Shown here: piece after piece, positions 15,906 through 24,274 of the stretch
How positions within the stretch are numbered: the first letter of the stretch is position 1
Layout of the letters: each line of letters opens with the position of its first letter
Source: Sporobacter sp963663605
Lineage (GTDB): Bacteria; Bacillota; Clostridia; Oscillospirales; Oscillospiraceae
Assembly: GCA_963663605.2 (NCBI GenBank)
Contig: CAXXVF010000001.1
Coordinates: forward strand, 496,001 to 560,000
Direction: 5' to 3'
Length of the DNA: 64,000 bases
Notes under the pieces: generated by a model
Seen by the model: the letters and a program-made list of their open reading frames with translations, nothing else
Database searches by the model: none
What the model was told of the DNA's origin: nothing
Program-made: the position numbers and the translations under genes

Positions 15906-16913
15906 TTAACCGCCGTATACAAAATCGTACAGCTCCTGCGCGGCATCCGCCAGACGCGGGCCGGGACGGGTGATGGTATTGGAATCGGCGTTTAGTACGT
16001 CGCCGTTTACAATGGCGGTGATATTTCCCCAGCCGTCGCGGCCGCTGATTTCCTCAATCGGGTCGAGATCGCCCATCGTTGTCGTGACGATATAGTCGGG
16101 ATTGCGCTCGATGACCTGTTCCTCGCTGATCTGGGGCCAGCCCTCAAGGTCGCTGAATATATTGCTCAGTCCAAGCATCGTGGCAAGCTCGTCCATAAAC
16201 GTGCCGGAACCTGCGGCGTACGGGCCGTACGCAAGGGGGGCAACCTCAAAGTAGATTTTTTTTTCGCCGTCAGCCTCGACCTTGTTTTGTATTTCCTCAA
16301 ATGTTGTCTTCATACTGTCGATAACGGCGGCGGCCTCGTCTGTTTTTCCAACCACCTCACCGATGAGCGTGATTGACGTATAAACACCCTCAATATCATT
16401 GGCGTCCGTTACGACGACCGCGATGCCGGCGGCCTCCAGTGATTCGACGTGTTCCGTCGTCTGGGCCATGGTGCTCATTATGACGACTTCCGGGCCGAGC
16501 GCGATAATCTGCTCAATGTTTGTTTCGCTGCCGGATTCAACGGAAGATACCTCCAGCGCCTCTGCCGGATAATCACAGTAACCGCCGCGGCCGACAAGCG
16601 TATCGCCCGCGCCGATCGCGAACAGGATCTCGCAGTCGGAAGCTGTCAGCGCAACGATTTTTTCAGCCGGATTTTCAAGCGTGATCTCACGGCCTGTCAT
16701 GTCGGTGACGGCGATTCCGGTGCTTTCCGGCGCTTCCTCCGAGGGTTCCGCCGGCGCTTCTTCCGAGGGTTCTGCCGGCGCTTCCGAAGGCTCCGCAGAG
16801 ACCTCAGGCGACGGGGAAGATGCGGCGTCCTCCGTTGTGTTCTGAGCGCATCCCGCAAAGGCAAAAACGAGCAGGAGGGCCATTAAAAGCGCTAAGAGTT
16901 TTCTTGTTTTCAT
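15906..16913 (-). CDS. btuF: Corrinoid-binding lipoprotein BtuF
   Basis: This FecB/BtuF-type solute-binding lipoprotein has 335 residues. The signal ends in FAGC (Cys22), then a low-complexity linker of repeated Ala/Pro/Ser/Glu units (APAEPSEE type) runs to about residue 65. The binding domain follows (ITLENPAEKIVALTASDCEILFAIGAG, GRDGWGNITAI). It is the first gene of the operon, with an AAAGGAAA site, directly behind the cobalamin riboswitch. Confidence 0.93.
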   Translation of the reverse strand: MKTRKLLALLMALLLVFAFAGCAQNTTEDAASSPSPEVSAEPSEAPAEPSEEAPAEPSEEAPESTGIAVTDMTGREITLENPAEKIVALTASDCEILFAIGAGDTLVGRGGYCDYPAEALEVSSVESGSETNIEQIIALGPEVVIMSTMAQTTEHVESLEAAGIAVVVTDANDIEGVYTSITLIGEVVGKTDEAAAVIDSMKTTFEEIQNKVEADGEKKIYFEVAPLAYGPYAAGSGTFMDELATMLGLSNIFSDLEGWPQISEEQVIERNPDYIVTTTMGDLDPIEEISGRDGWGNITAIVNGDVLNADSNTITRPGPRLADAAQELYDFVYGG

Positions 16914-16959
16914 TTGTTATTTCCTTTCGATGCAATCAATGAACAGGGTGATAAGAGCA

Positions 16960-17000
16960 CAAAAAAAGCTGCCCCCCAAAGTTTGAGGCGCAACCCTAAA
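16960..17000 (-). terminator. Terminator-like hairpin after the cobalamin riboswitch
   Basis: On the minus strand CCTCAAACTTTGGGG can form a short stem, followed by GGCAGC and seven T residues, upstream of btuF. It is a plausible expression platform of the riboswitch. Confidence 0.6.
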
Positions 17001-17034
17001 TACATAGGCAACTGTGCATAGCTATTCCCAAACC

Positions 17035-17200
17035 CAGGGTGTTCATGTGAAAACAGGTTTCCCGACTTGGCTTCATCCTACGCGGGTGCCTTCCCATCTT
17101 ATTAAGACAGTGACATGTTGCCCGTTCGTCAGCTTCACGGTTACTGGGATAGTCCGGAACTTTCATCCGTGTTCCCCTGGCAAAAACATTGCCAGCATAT
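17035..17200 (-). promoter_or_regulatory. Cobalamin riboswitch
   Basis: On the minus strand the conserved elements occur in order: GGGGAACACGGATGAAAGTTCC, GGACTATCCCAGTAACCGTGA, GAAGGCACCCGCGTAGGATG, and the B12 box GAAGCCAAGTCGGGAAACCTG at about 17075-17055. It precedes btuF-btuC-btuD-cbiZ and should shut the operon down when adenosyl- or other cobalamins are plentiful. Confidence 0.93.
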
Positions 17201-17235
17201 ATTATGCATTAACACACGCTATTCATTTCGACACT

Positions 17236-17264
17236 ATTTTAGCATAACGGACTGTTTGCGTCAA
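17236..17264 (-). promoter_or_regulatory. Promoter of the cobalamin operon
   Basis: On the minus strand TTGACG (17264-17259), a 17-bp spacer and TAAAAT (17241-17236) lie about 30 bases before the riboswitch. The rest of 17265-17613 shows no gene; a frame at 17430-17906 overlaps crcB and is a shadow. Confidence 0.7.
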
Positions 17265-17613
17265 CCAAATTGTGAAACGGCCGGAATACTGCAAACTATC
17301 TAAGAGCATGCTGATTGATACGATTAATTTACGGCATTACAGCAATATGATATAGTCTGAAAGCATGATAAAATAATTAACATGATTCAAATGCACAGGA
17401 TGCTGACGACTTCTGCTTTAACGTAACCAATGCGTAAATCGTGTTGGATGGATGAGCGAGAGGATTTTTCGTCAGTTCGTCAAAAAAACACAGGCAATAT
17501 TTTGCGTATTAACGAGGCTTTTTGGGCGAAATGGCGGGAAATAATCCGTTCAGACGCCGACATACGATTTGTGCAGTGGTTACTAAAGCGGAGTCTTTTT
17601 TTACGGGGGCAAC

Positions 17614-18057
17614 ATGAAGACATATATTTATATCGGGGCCGGCGGCTTTGCCGGCGCTGTCGTTCGCTATCTGGTGAAAGGGCTTTCAGCGGACGGCGCG
17701 GATTTTATCATACCGGTGCATACGCTGACGGTCAATCTTCTCGGCGCGTTCGCGCTGGCGTTTATACTGACGGCCGCGCTGGAGCTGCGGGATTTCGATG
17801 CCGACCTGAGACTGGGGCTCTCCGCGGGAATGATGGGCGCGCTTACGACCTTTTCAACGCTGTGCAGGGAAACGGTGGAGCTGATGCGCGCCGGCAGCGC
17901 GTTTGAAGCTGTTTCTTATATGCTTCTGTCGGTCCTGGCGGGCTTTGTCTGCGCTTGGGGCGGGATGCATCTGGCGCGGAAATTGGGCCGGACGTTGCGG
18001 AAAAAGCCTGAAAACCAAAACGGTACATTTTATTTGGAAAGTGATGAGACAGATTGA
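17614..18057 (+). CDS. crcB: Fluoride channel subunit Fluc/CrcB (first of pair)
   Basis: This is a small four-helix membrane protein that exports fluoride. Residues about 5-30 (YIGAGGFAGAVVRYLV), HTLTVNLLGAFALAF and GMMGALTTFSTLCRE match the CrcB family; the TFST segment contributes to the pore. The 147 residues include a polar tail absent from many members. Two adjacent crcB genes commonly encode a heterodimer, and the next gene overlaps this one by four bases. No fluoride riboswitch was recognised upstream. Confidence 0.93.
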   Translation: MKTYIYIGAGGFAGAVVRYLVKGLSADGADFIIPVHTLTVNLLGAFALAFILTAALELRDFDADLRLGLSAGMMGALTTFSTLCRETVELMRAGSAFEAVSYMLLSVLAGFVCAWGGMHLARKLGRTLRKKPENQNGTFYLESDETD

Positions 18058-18410
18058 CGATAGCGCTCGTAGGGATCGGCGGCCTGTTCGGAGCCGTATT
18101 AAGATATGAACTGGGTAAGCGGTTGGCGCGCCTTTCTAAGGCGCATTTGCCGGTCGCGACTTTTTTTGTAAATATAACCGGCGCGTTGCTTCTGGGGCTG
18201 CTGTCGGGGCTCAACGCGCCCGAAAACGCGTATATTCTTTTTGGAGATGGCTTTTTGGGCGCGTATACGACGTTTTCAACGTTCATGTATGAGGGGTTCA
18301 TGCTGTTTAACGTTAAAAAGTCCATGAACGCAGCCGTTTATATCGGCGCCTCGCTGCTTCTTGGCATCGCCGGCTATTTCATCGGACTGCAAGTGGGAAT
18401 GCTGCTGTAA
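18054..18410 (+). CDS. crcB: Fluoride channel subunit Fluc/CrcB (second of pair)
   Basis: This is the second Fluc subunit, 118 residues, with VGIGGLFGAVLRYELG, FFVNITGALLLG and GFLGAYTTFSTFMYEG. It starts at a TTG overlapping the stop of the first subunit (TTGA), so translation is probably coupled and gives equal amounts for a heterodimeric antiparallel channel. Confidence 0.92.
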   Translation: MTIALVGIGGLFGAVLRYELGKRLARLSKAHLPVATFFVNITGALLLGLLSGLNAPENAYILFGDGFLGAYTTFSTFMYEGFMLFNVKKSMNAAVYIGASLLLGIAGYFIGLQVGMLL

Positions 18411-18459
18411 TGAAGCAGTATATATATGACAGAAGCTTAGAAAATATGAAAATATAAAG

Positions 18460-18492
18460 AAAACGGCGGGCCTTCATGGCCCGCTGTTTTTA
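18460..18492. terminator. Bidirectional terminator
   Basis: The stem ACGGCGGGCC/GGCCCGCTGT with a TTCAT loop is flanked by A-rich and T-rich tracts between convergent crcB and the PhzF gene. Confidence 0.85.
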
Positions 18493-19266
18493 TACTTTTA
18501 TCGCTCCTTCGAGATATAAGACGGCCTTTCCGCCGATCTCGACGCGCGCTCCGAGGTCGCGGCAGGAGAGAAAGCCCCCGCGCCTTGATAGCTGCCGCGC
18601 CGACAGCTCCGTTTTGCCCAGCCGCTTGCTCCAGAAGGGGATGAGCGTTGTGTGCGACGAGCCGGTGACGGGGTCTTCCGGAATACCGGCGTTCGGCGCG
18701 AAAAAGCGGGACACGAAATCGCAGTCGCTGCCTTTGGCTGTGACGATGAACGCAAAGACATCATTAATCATCCTGAGTTTTGTCAAATCGGGGGTCAAAG
18801 CCCGTACATCGCTTTCCTGCTCAACAAGCACGAACAGATCCCGCGCACGGTGTGTTTCAAGGACGCTGACGCCGAGCGCAGCTTCCAGAATGTCCGGCTT
18901 CAGGCACGGCGTCGGTTTCCGGGACGGAAGGTTCATGATATATTTGTCGCCGCTCCGGCGTACGGTCAGCTTTCCGCTGAGTGTCTCAAAATCTATCGTC
19001 TCAATGCCGTTTTCGACAAAGTTCATCAGAACGAAAGCGCTTGCCAGCGTAGCGTGCCCGCACAGGTCGATCTCCGTCTCAGGCGTGAACCATTTGAGGT
19101 CGTAATATCCGTCGCGCTTATAAAGGAAAGCCGTTTCCGACAGGTTGTTTTCAAACGCAATCTGCTGCATGACGGCAGTGCCCAGCGGCGTTTCCGGCAG
19201 ACAGATACCGGCGGGGTTGCCGCCGAAAGGTTTGTCGGTAAACGCGTCCACAACATAGTATCTCAT
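18490..19266 (-). CDS. PhzF-family isomerase/epimerase-like protein
   Basis: This 258-residue protein has the PhzF two-lobed fold. The N-terminal motif MRYYVVDAFTDKPFGGNPAG, catalytic-type Glu44 in NNLSETAFL, and DLCGHATLASAFVL are diagnostic, as is PNAGIPEDPVTGSSHTTL in the second half. PhzF itself isomerises a phenazine precursor, but stand-alone homologues in bacteria without phenazine genes have unknown substrates. It has an AGAGGTG site and no obvious operon partner apart from the small gene upstream. Confidence 0.92.
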   Translation of the reverse strand: MRYYVVDAFTDKPFGGNPAGICLPETPLGTAVMQQIAFENNLSETAFLYKRDGYYDLKWFTPETEIDLCGHATLASAFVLMNFVENGIETIDFETLSGKLTVRRSGDKYIMNLPSRKPTPCLKPDILEAALGVSVLETHRARDLFVLVEQESDVRALTPDLTKLRMINDVFAFIVTAKGSDCDFVSRFFAPNAGIPEDPVTGSSHTTLIPFWSKRLGKTELSARQLSRRGGFLSCRDLGARVEIGGKAVLYLEGAIKV

Positions 19267-19314
19267 CTTATCACCTCTGGATAAATCCGCCCGGCAGCCA
19301 AACCATACGGGCGT

Positions 19315-19518
19315 TTAGAAAAATATCGCGTAGACTAAAATCGCGATAACGGCAGCGCCGACGAGCCAGGAAAGCGGATGGGCCCAATTGAGTGTCCAGC
19401 CGAACGTATATGCTTTCGGTATCGTGAAATTCGTGTCGTCTGTGTTGAAATAGAAAACACTGCGGTTTTTCTCCCGCCACTCGGCAATTTCTTCTTTTGA
19501 ATATTTATGTTTCGCCAT
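19315..19518 (-). CDS. Small membrane protein (DUF5808-like)
   Basis: This 67-residue protein has a soluble N-terminal half (YSKEEIAEWREKN) and one C-terminal membrane helix (PLSWLVGAAVIAILVYAIFF). The middle segment NTDDTNFTIPKAYTFGWTLNWAHP resembles the DUF5808 pattern (a two-Asp motif then a GWTLN segment). The function is unknown. An AAGGA site precedes the ATG. Confidence 0.75.
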   Translation of the reverse strand: MAKHKYSKEEIAEWREKNRSVFYFNTDDTNFTIPKAYTFGWTLNWAHPLSWLVGAAVIAILVYAIFF

Positions 19519-19631
19519 ATTCTCAGTCCTTACATCATAGCATGCTTAACATACCGGTCATTATACAACAAAAAAGGTGCAAAACAAAGCCTTTATGAAA
19601 TCAGAGCCAAACAATCTGAATAAATGACAGA

Positions 19632-19677
19632 GCAGGAACAAGTCACAGCGCTGTGCGGCTTGTTCCTGCCTTGTTTT
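19632..19677. terminator. Terminator-like hairpin
   Basis: GCAGGAACAAG (19632-19642) pairs with CTTGTTCCTGC (19659-19669), with a nested CACAGCGCTGTG palindrome in the loop. The T-run is better on the plus strand, but the hairpin sits just past the minus-strand gene ending at 19687. Confidence 0.65.
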
Positions 19678-19686
19678 TCCGGTTGT

Positions 19687-20406
19687 TTAAACGCTGAGGA
19701 TCTCGATGCTGCCAAGGGACACGCCGCCCGTCAGCGTCACTGTCGGGCCGTCGCCGTCGCGGCTTTTCCGGATGTCGTTATGGACGCTGCCGAGGCTAGC
19801 TTTTAGCTTGTCGTCGATGCGCCACTCCCGCGGGACAAACAGCTTGATCTCGCCGAAGCTGCAGTCGATGTAGATTTCAGCGCCGTCCGGGTCGAGCTGC
19901 GCCTGGTCGAAGTAGATCGCCAGCGCTCCGAAGCTGCAGGTAAACTGCCCGCTTTTTAAGGCGTCCGCATGGATGTACTTACTCGACGAGCCGAAGCTGA
20001 GCTTTACGGACGGGTTGTTGCCGTCGACATCCTCTATAGTGCGGTATTCCTCGTCACAGGCATGATTGCAGGACCGTTCATGACGGCGTTCATACCCGCA
20101 ACGGGCGTTCCGCCGGAATATGATGTGAAAGCCGATGCTCAAAAGAACTGCCGCCAGAAGCAAAAGCCAGGGTGAGATGATATAAAGCCCGAGCGGATTT
20201 TGATAGAGCATGTAAGCCAGTGCCAGCGATACGAAGACGCCGAAGAAATTGAGTTTAACGAGGCTTTGGATGAATACGGCGGCGAGCAGGACGGACGCGG
20301 CGATCGTCCAGAACCCGATTACCATGAAATCCGTGAGTTGGCTGGCCACGACGAAGACGGCCGCCAGGACGAAGAATACGCCCCAAAACCAGTTGTTGTG
20401 TTTCAT
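19687..20406 (-). CDS. LiaF-like membrane protein
   Basis: The predicted protein is 239 residues. Four hydrophobic helices occupy about residues 5-95, then a soluble C-terminal part (about 130-239) has the LiaF/DUF2154-like beta-repeat pattern (FGSSSKYIHADALKSGQFTCSFGALAIYFDQAQLDPDGAEIYIDCSFGEIKLFVP). Related proteins act in cell-envelope stress sensing. The gene follows a LytTR regulator by 35 bases, an arrangement common in Clostridia where the regulator controls the membrane gene. Confidence 0.85.
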   Translation of the reverse strand: MKHNNWFWGVFFVLAAVFVVASQLTDFMVIGFWTIAASVLLAAVFIQSLVKLNFFGVFVSLALAYMLYQNPLGLYIISPWLLLLAAVLLSIGFHIIFRRNARCGYERRHERSCNHACDEEYRTIEDVDGNNPSVKLSFGSSSKYIHADALKSGQFTCSFGALAIYFDQAQLDPDGAEIYIDCSFGEIKLFVPREWRIDDKLKASLGSVHNDIRKSRDGDGPTVTLTGGVSLGSIEILSV

Positions 20407-20440
20407 AATTATCTCCTTTCGATTTAGGTCGGTTATTTTA

Positions 20441-20911
20441 TTAATGATTTGAAAAACGGTCGCCGCCCGGATTCAGCCGCGCGCGCAGGGCGTTGTAGTA
20501 GTAACGTGATACATAGACCTGCTTGTGACTGCCGGCGAATTTAATCAGGCTGGAGGCGGTAAGGTTTCGTGTGACGGAGTAGACTTTCCTGGTGTTGACA
20601 ATCGCCGATTTCGACGCCCGCACAAAATTTTTCGGCAGGAGTTCCTCGAGCTCGTACAGCCGGTATTTGATCCGATAGGCGTCGTCGGCCGTGTGCGCGT
20701 ATATTCGCTCGCCCTCGGTCTCAAAAAACAGCACGTTGTCGAGCGGGAAATAAAACTCCTGATTGTCTTTGTAAAAGGTTATCTTGACGGGAGCGCTTGT
20801 CTGCTCGAGTATGTACTGATGGAGCTTCTGGATCGTGTCATCCACGCGGCCGCAGCGGATGATCACCTCGTCCTCCAAAAGGTCCCCGTCGATCTCGATA
20901 TGTATCTTCAC
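20441..20911 (-). CDS. LytTR-domain DNA-binding regulator
   Basis: This 156-residue stand-alone LytTR transcription factor has no receiver domain. The LytTR region is about residues 45-150 (FPLDNVLFFETEGERIYAHTADDAYRIKYRLYELEELLPKNFVRASKSAIVN). It starts at GTG with a GGAGGTG site. It is probably in an operon with the LiaF-like gene and probably autoregulates it. The 20912-21243 gap upstream holds only the promoter for the polysaccharide cluster. Confidence 0.9.
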   Translation of the reverse strand: MKIHIEIDGDLLEDEVIIRCGRVDDTIQKLHQYILEQTSAPVKITFYKDNQEFYFPLDNVLFFETEGERIYAHTADDAYRIKYRLYELEELLPKNFVRASKSAIVNTRKVYSVTRNLTASSLIKFAGSHKQVYVSRYYYNALRARLNPGGDRFSNH

Positions 20912-21121
20912 CGAATCACCTCCTCATGTTTGACATTATATATAATTTATTGAAAATTGGAAGAGATTTACCCCAACGGGTACGGATAGTCCGGTGACCG
21001 GTAGGAAATCGCCGCTGAGATGTAAAAAAGGCGATAAACATATACAGAAGACATCTGCGGGCAGCCGTCCGGGCGTCTTGTCCGTCAAACAGACCGGATT
21101 AGATATAATTTGACAAAATCC

Positions 21122-21150
21122 TTGTAACAGCAAGGGGATTGAGCTATAAT
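21122..21150 (+). promoter_or_regulatory. Promoter of the polysaccharide cluster
   Basis: TTGTAA (21122-21127), a 17-bp spacer and a perfect TATAAT (21145-21150) lie about 94 bases before the first gene of the cluster. Confidence 0.7.
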
Positions 21151-21243
21151 TGTTTAAATAGAAAAAGCGCTTTTACAGAGCGTTCCTTTTTATATCATCG
21201 GTCTGGGGTGGTTACAAACGCAATCGCAGCTGAAGGAGAAAAC

Positions 21244-22362
21244 ATGGCGGATAAATTGAAGCTCTACCTTGCCACGCCGCATATGAGTGACGAAGGATTC
21301 GAGCAAAACTACGTTCACGAGGCTTTTGAGACGAACTGGATCGCGCCTTTGGGCGCCAACGTGGACGGTTTTGAACGTGAATTGTGTGAAAAGGTCGGAG
21401 CCGTTCACGGCGCGGCGCTGACATCCGGGACTGCCGCTATCCATCTTGCGCTTCTGGCCGCCGGCGTAAGTGCCGGAGACGTTGTTTTATGCCAGAGCCT
21501 GACGTTTGCAGCTTCGGCAAATCCAATTGTCTATATCGGCGCCAAACCCGCTTTTGTCGACAGCGACCTGAAGACCTGGAACATGGACCCAAACGCTTTG
21601 GAAGAGGCTCTGCGCCGATATAAGCCAAAAGCTGTCATTGCCGTCCACCTTTACGGGCTGTCGGCGGATATGGAACCGATCATCCGCCTGTGTAAAGAAT
21701 ACGGCGCAACGCTTATCGAGGACGCGGCCGAAAGTCTCGGCACAAAGTATAAGGGCCGGTATACGGGCACGTTCGGCGATTACGGCGTGTTCTCGTTCAA
21801 CGGCAATAAGATCATCACGACATCGGGCGGCGGCATGGTCGTCTCGGAAAACGAAGAGCGGATCAAAAAGATCCGTTTTTGGGCTACGCAGGCCAAAGAC
21901 CCCGCGCGTCATTACCAGCACAGCGAGATCGGCTATAATTACAGGATGAGCAATATCATTGCCGGTATCGGCAGGGGACAGATCAAGGTGCTCGATCAGC
22001 GGGTCGAGAAAAAACGGGCGATCTACGCGCTTTATAAAGAGAAACTCAGCGGGCTGCCCGGCGTCGGGTTTATGCCGTCAAACGCGTTTGACGAACCGAA
22101 CTGTTGGCTGAGCTGCATAACGCTCGACGGGCCGGTAAAACCAGGCGATATCATGCGCGCGCTGGAAGACAAACGGATCGAAAGCCGGCCGATCTGGAAA
22201 CCACTCCACCTTCAGCCGGTATTCTCCGGCTGCGGTATGGCAGGCGGGGATGTTTCGGAATGGATTTATAGTCACGGCATATGCCTGCCGAGCGACACGA
22301 AAATGACGGCCGAACAGCAGCTGGCGGTCGTCGGTATTATCAAAAGCCTCTTCGAGCGGTGA
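21244..22362 (+). CDS. DegT/DnrJ/EryC1-family sugar aminotransferase
   Basis: This PLP-dependent aminotransferase acts on nucleotide-linked keto-sugars to make amino-sugar donors for the polysaccharide. It has 372 residues from the ATG at 21244 (AGGAG site). The family pattern includes NWIAPLGANVDGFE, SGTAAIHLALLA, IEDAAESLGTKY and the PLP lysine in FSFNGNKIITTSGGGM (Lys189). It most resembles the EpsN/PglE group that makes 4-amino sugars such as bacillosamine precursors. The matching dehydratase is not in the window. Confidence 0.92.
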   Translation: MADKLKLYLATPHMSDEGFEQNYVHEAFETNWIAPLGANVDGFERELCEKVGAVHGAALTSGTAAIHLALLAAGVSAGDVVLCQSLTFAASANPIVYIGAKPAFVDSDLKTWNMDPNALEEALRRYKPKAVIAVHLYGLSADMEPIIRLCKEYGATLIEDAAESLGTKYKGRYTGTFGDYGVFSFNGNKIITTSGGGMVVSENEERIKKIRFWATQAKDPARHYQHSEIGYNYRMSNIIAGIGRGQIKVLDQRVEKKRAIYALYKEKLSGLPGVGFMPSNAFDEPNCWLSCITLDGPVKPGDIMRALEDKRIESRPIWKPLHLQPVFSGCGMAGGDVSEWIYSHGICLPSDTKMTAEQQLAVVGIIKSLFER

Positions 22363-22398
22363 ATCAGCATGAGCGATAAAAACCGGAGGCGTCCCGAA

Positions 22399-23097
22399 AT
22401 GAAAACATATGCCTACATAAAATATACGCTTGATTTCCTGTTTGCCGCCGTTGTTATGCTGCTGACGTTTTGGCTTCTTGCGCTGTGCGCGCTGGCGATC
22501 AAACTGGACGACCCCAAATCCCCGGTCATGTATAACGCAAAACGTATCGGCAAAGGCTTAAGGCCGTTCAAAATGTACAAATTCCGCACGATGAAACCGG
22601 TATTCGAAGGCGTCGGGCGCGTGACGGTTGATACGCTGACGCGGCCGGGCCGGATCATGAGGAAGCTGAGCCTGGACGAGCTGCCGCAGCTTTTAAATAT
22701 CCTCAAAGGCGACATGAGCTTTATCGGCCCGCGCCCTTTGACGGAGCGGTATATCCCCTGGTACACAAAAGAGCAGAACCTCCGGCACTCGGTGCGGCCG
22801 GGCCTGACCGGACTGGCGCAGATCAGCGGCCGGGTAAATCTCCGGTGGGACAAGCGCTTCCAATACGACGTACAATATGTCAAAAACATGTCGTTTAAGG
22901 AAGACCTCGTCATATTCTTCTCAACTATCCGGAAAACGCTCGGCGGGAACGACGCCATAGCCGACGGAGAAGATTCGGAGAGCTTTGACTACTTCGACGA
23001 ATTTCAGCGGGATCAGATCGCCAAAAAGCGCGTATCGCCGGCAGAACTCATATCATATGAACCGGAAAAGCGGGAGGCGTCCGCCGGCGCGCGCTAA
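22399..23097 (+). CDS. Initiating phosphoglycosyltransferase (polyprenyl-phosphate sugar-1-phosphate transferase)
   Basis: This enzyme moves a sugar-1-phosphate from a nucleotide sugar to undecaprenyl phosphate to begin each repeat unit. It is a monotopic PglC/EpsL-type enzyme with one N-terminal membrane segment (YTLDFLFAAVVMLLTFWLLAL). Its catalytic core has KFRTM, SLDELPQLLNILKGDMSFIGPRPL and the RHSVRPGLTGLAQISGR segment. The ATG at 22399 has a GGAGG site; an ATG at 22369 would add ten polar residues. About 35 acidic residues form an unusual tail. Confidence 0.93.
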   Translation: MKTYAYIKYTLDFLFAAVVMLLTFWLLALCALAIKLDDPKSPVMYNAKRIGKGLRPFKMYKFRTMKPVFEGVGRVTVDTLTRPGRIMRKLSLDELPQLLNILKGDMSFIGPRPLTERYIPWYTKEQNLRHSVRPGLTGLAQISGRVNLRWDKRFQYDVQYVKNMSFKEDLVIFFSTIRKTLGGNDAIADGEDSESFDYFDEFQRDQIAKKRVSPAELISYEPEKREASAGAR

Positions 23098-23149
23098 AAG
23101 CCGGAACGATGTCCGGAAACACAAGCAGGTTTTTGAAAGGGACAAACTA

Positions 23150-24274
23150 TTGAAGGTACTGATTTTGGCCAACGCCGACAGCGGGCTGTACCGGTTCCGC
23201 CTGGAGCTGCTGCAGACGCTTATATCAAACGGCCATGAGGTGACGATCGCACTGCCCGACGGGCCGTATATTCCCCGGCTTGTTGCGCTTGGATGCCGTT
23301 TTATCGACACGCCGATTGACCGGCGGGGTACAAACCCGGTCAAGGAGCTCGGGTTGTTTTTTAAATACAGAAGAATTATCCGGGATACTGCGCCGGACGC
23401 CGTACTGACCTACACGATCAAACCGAACATCTACGGCGGCCGCGCCTGCCGTTTTTCAAAGACCCCGTATTTAACGAATATCACAGGCCTCGGCGCATCT
23501 ATTGAAAAGGACGGGGCTCTGCGCAAAATTACGCTTTTAATGTACAGGGCGGCCTTGAAAAAGGCTTCCTGCATTTTCTTTCAGAATAAAGAAAACCTCG
23601 AATTCATGCGCGCATCGAACGTTCTCGGGCGGCAAAAAACGCGGCTGATCCCGGGCAGCGGCGTCAACACGGAAGCTTACGCGCTTTTGGACTATCCGCC
23701 GGACGGCGTTATCCGGTTTTTGTTTCTCGGCAGGGTCATGGAGGAGAAGGGGATCGAGCAGTTCATCGACGCGGCGGAATATTTTCACGCGCAGAATGCG
23801 CCGGCGGAATTTCACATCCTGGGCAGCTGCGAGGAACGCTACGAGAGCAGGCTCGCCGGACTTCAGGAGCGGGGCGTTGTCGTCTATCACGGAGAGCGGG
23901 AGGACGTCCGGGAATTCCAACTGACGTCCCACTGTACGATTCACCCGTCCTTTTGGGAAGGCATGTCCAACGTCCTTCTGGAAAGCGCATCGTGCGGCAG
24001 GCCGGTCATCGCGTCGGATATCAGCGGCTGCCGTGAGATCGTGGACGACGGCGTGACGGGTTTCCTTGTCGAAAAGAAAAACAGAGCGGCGCTGATCGCT
24101 GCCGTGCAAAAATTTGTTGAACTGAATCATGATTCAAAAAAGCGAATGGGGCTTTACGGCAGGGAAAAGGTCGAGCGCACATTCGACAGGAGGCTCGTGA
24201 TCGAGGCATATATTGAGGAGATGGACGAAGCCGTCGCCGGCAGCCGGCGGTGGGCCGACAAGCGGGGTGAATGA
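23150..24274 (+). CDS. Glycosyltransferase family 4
   Basis: This retaining GT-B glycosyltransferase has 374 residues from a TTG at 23150 (GAAAGGGAC site). Upstream codons overlap the previous gene by 112 bases and lack family similarity. The N-terminus KVLILANADSGLYRFRLELL is typical of EpsD/CapM-like enzymes. The donor-site motif is HPSFWEGMSNVLLESASCGRPVIASDISGCREIV. It adds a sugar to the lipid-linked repeat unit in the cytoplasm; the sugar is unknown. Confidence 0.88.
   Translation: MKVLILANADSGLYRFRLELLQTLISNGHEVTIALPDGPYIPRLVALGCRFIDTPIDRRGTNPVKELGLFFKYRRIIRDTAPDAVLTYTIKPNIYGGRACRFSKTPYLTNITGLGASIEKDGALRKITLLMYRAALKKASCIFFQNKENLEFMRASNVLGRQKTRLIPGSGVNTEAYALLDYPPDGVIRFLFLGRVMEEKGIEQFIDAAEYFHAQNAPAEFHILGSCEERYESRLAGLQERGVVVYHGEREDVREFQLTSHCTIHPSFWEGMSNVLLESASCGRPVIASDISGCREIVDDGVTGFLVEKKNRAALIAAVQKFVELNHDSKKRMGLYGREKVERTFDRRLVIEAYIEEMDEAVAGSRRWADKRGE

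Noticed and set aside
17265..17613. Possible fluoride riboswitch upstream of crcB
   Set aside because: I looked for the crcB-motif core but found no match; the region shows only AT-rich sequence and a minus-strand promoter.
17430..17906. A 158-codon plus-strand frame overlapping the first crcB gene
   Set aside because: It lies out of frame with the clearly conserved CrcB sequence, lacks a ribosome site and reads as low-quality Arg/Gly-rich protein; it is a shadow.
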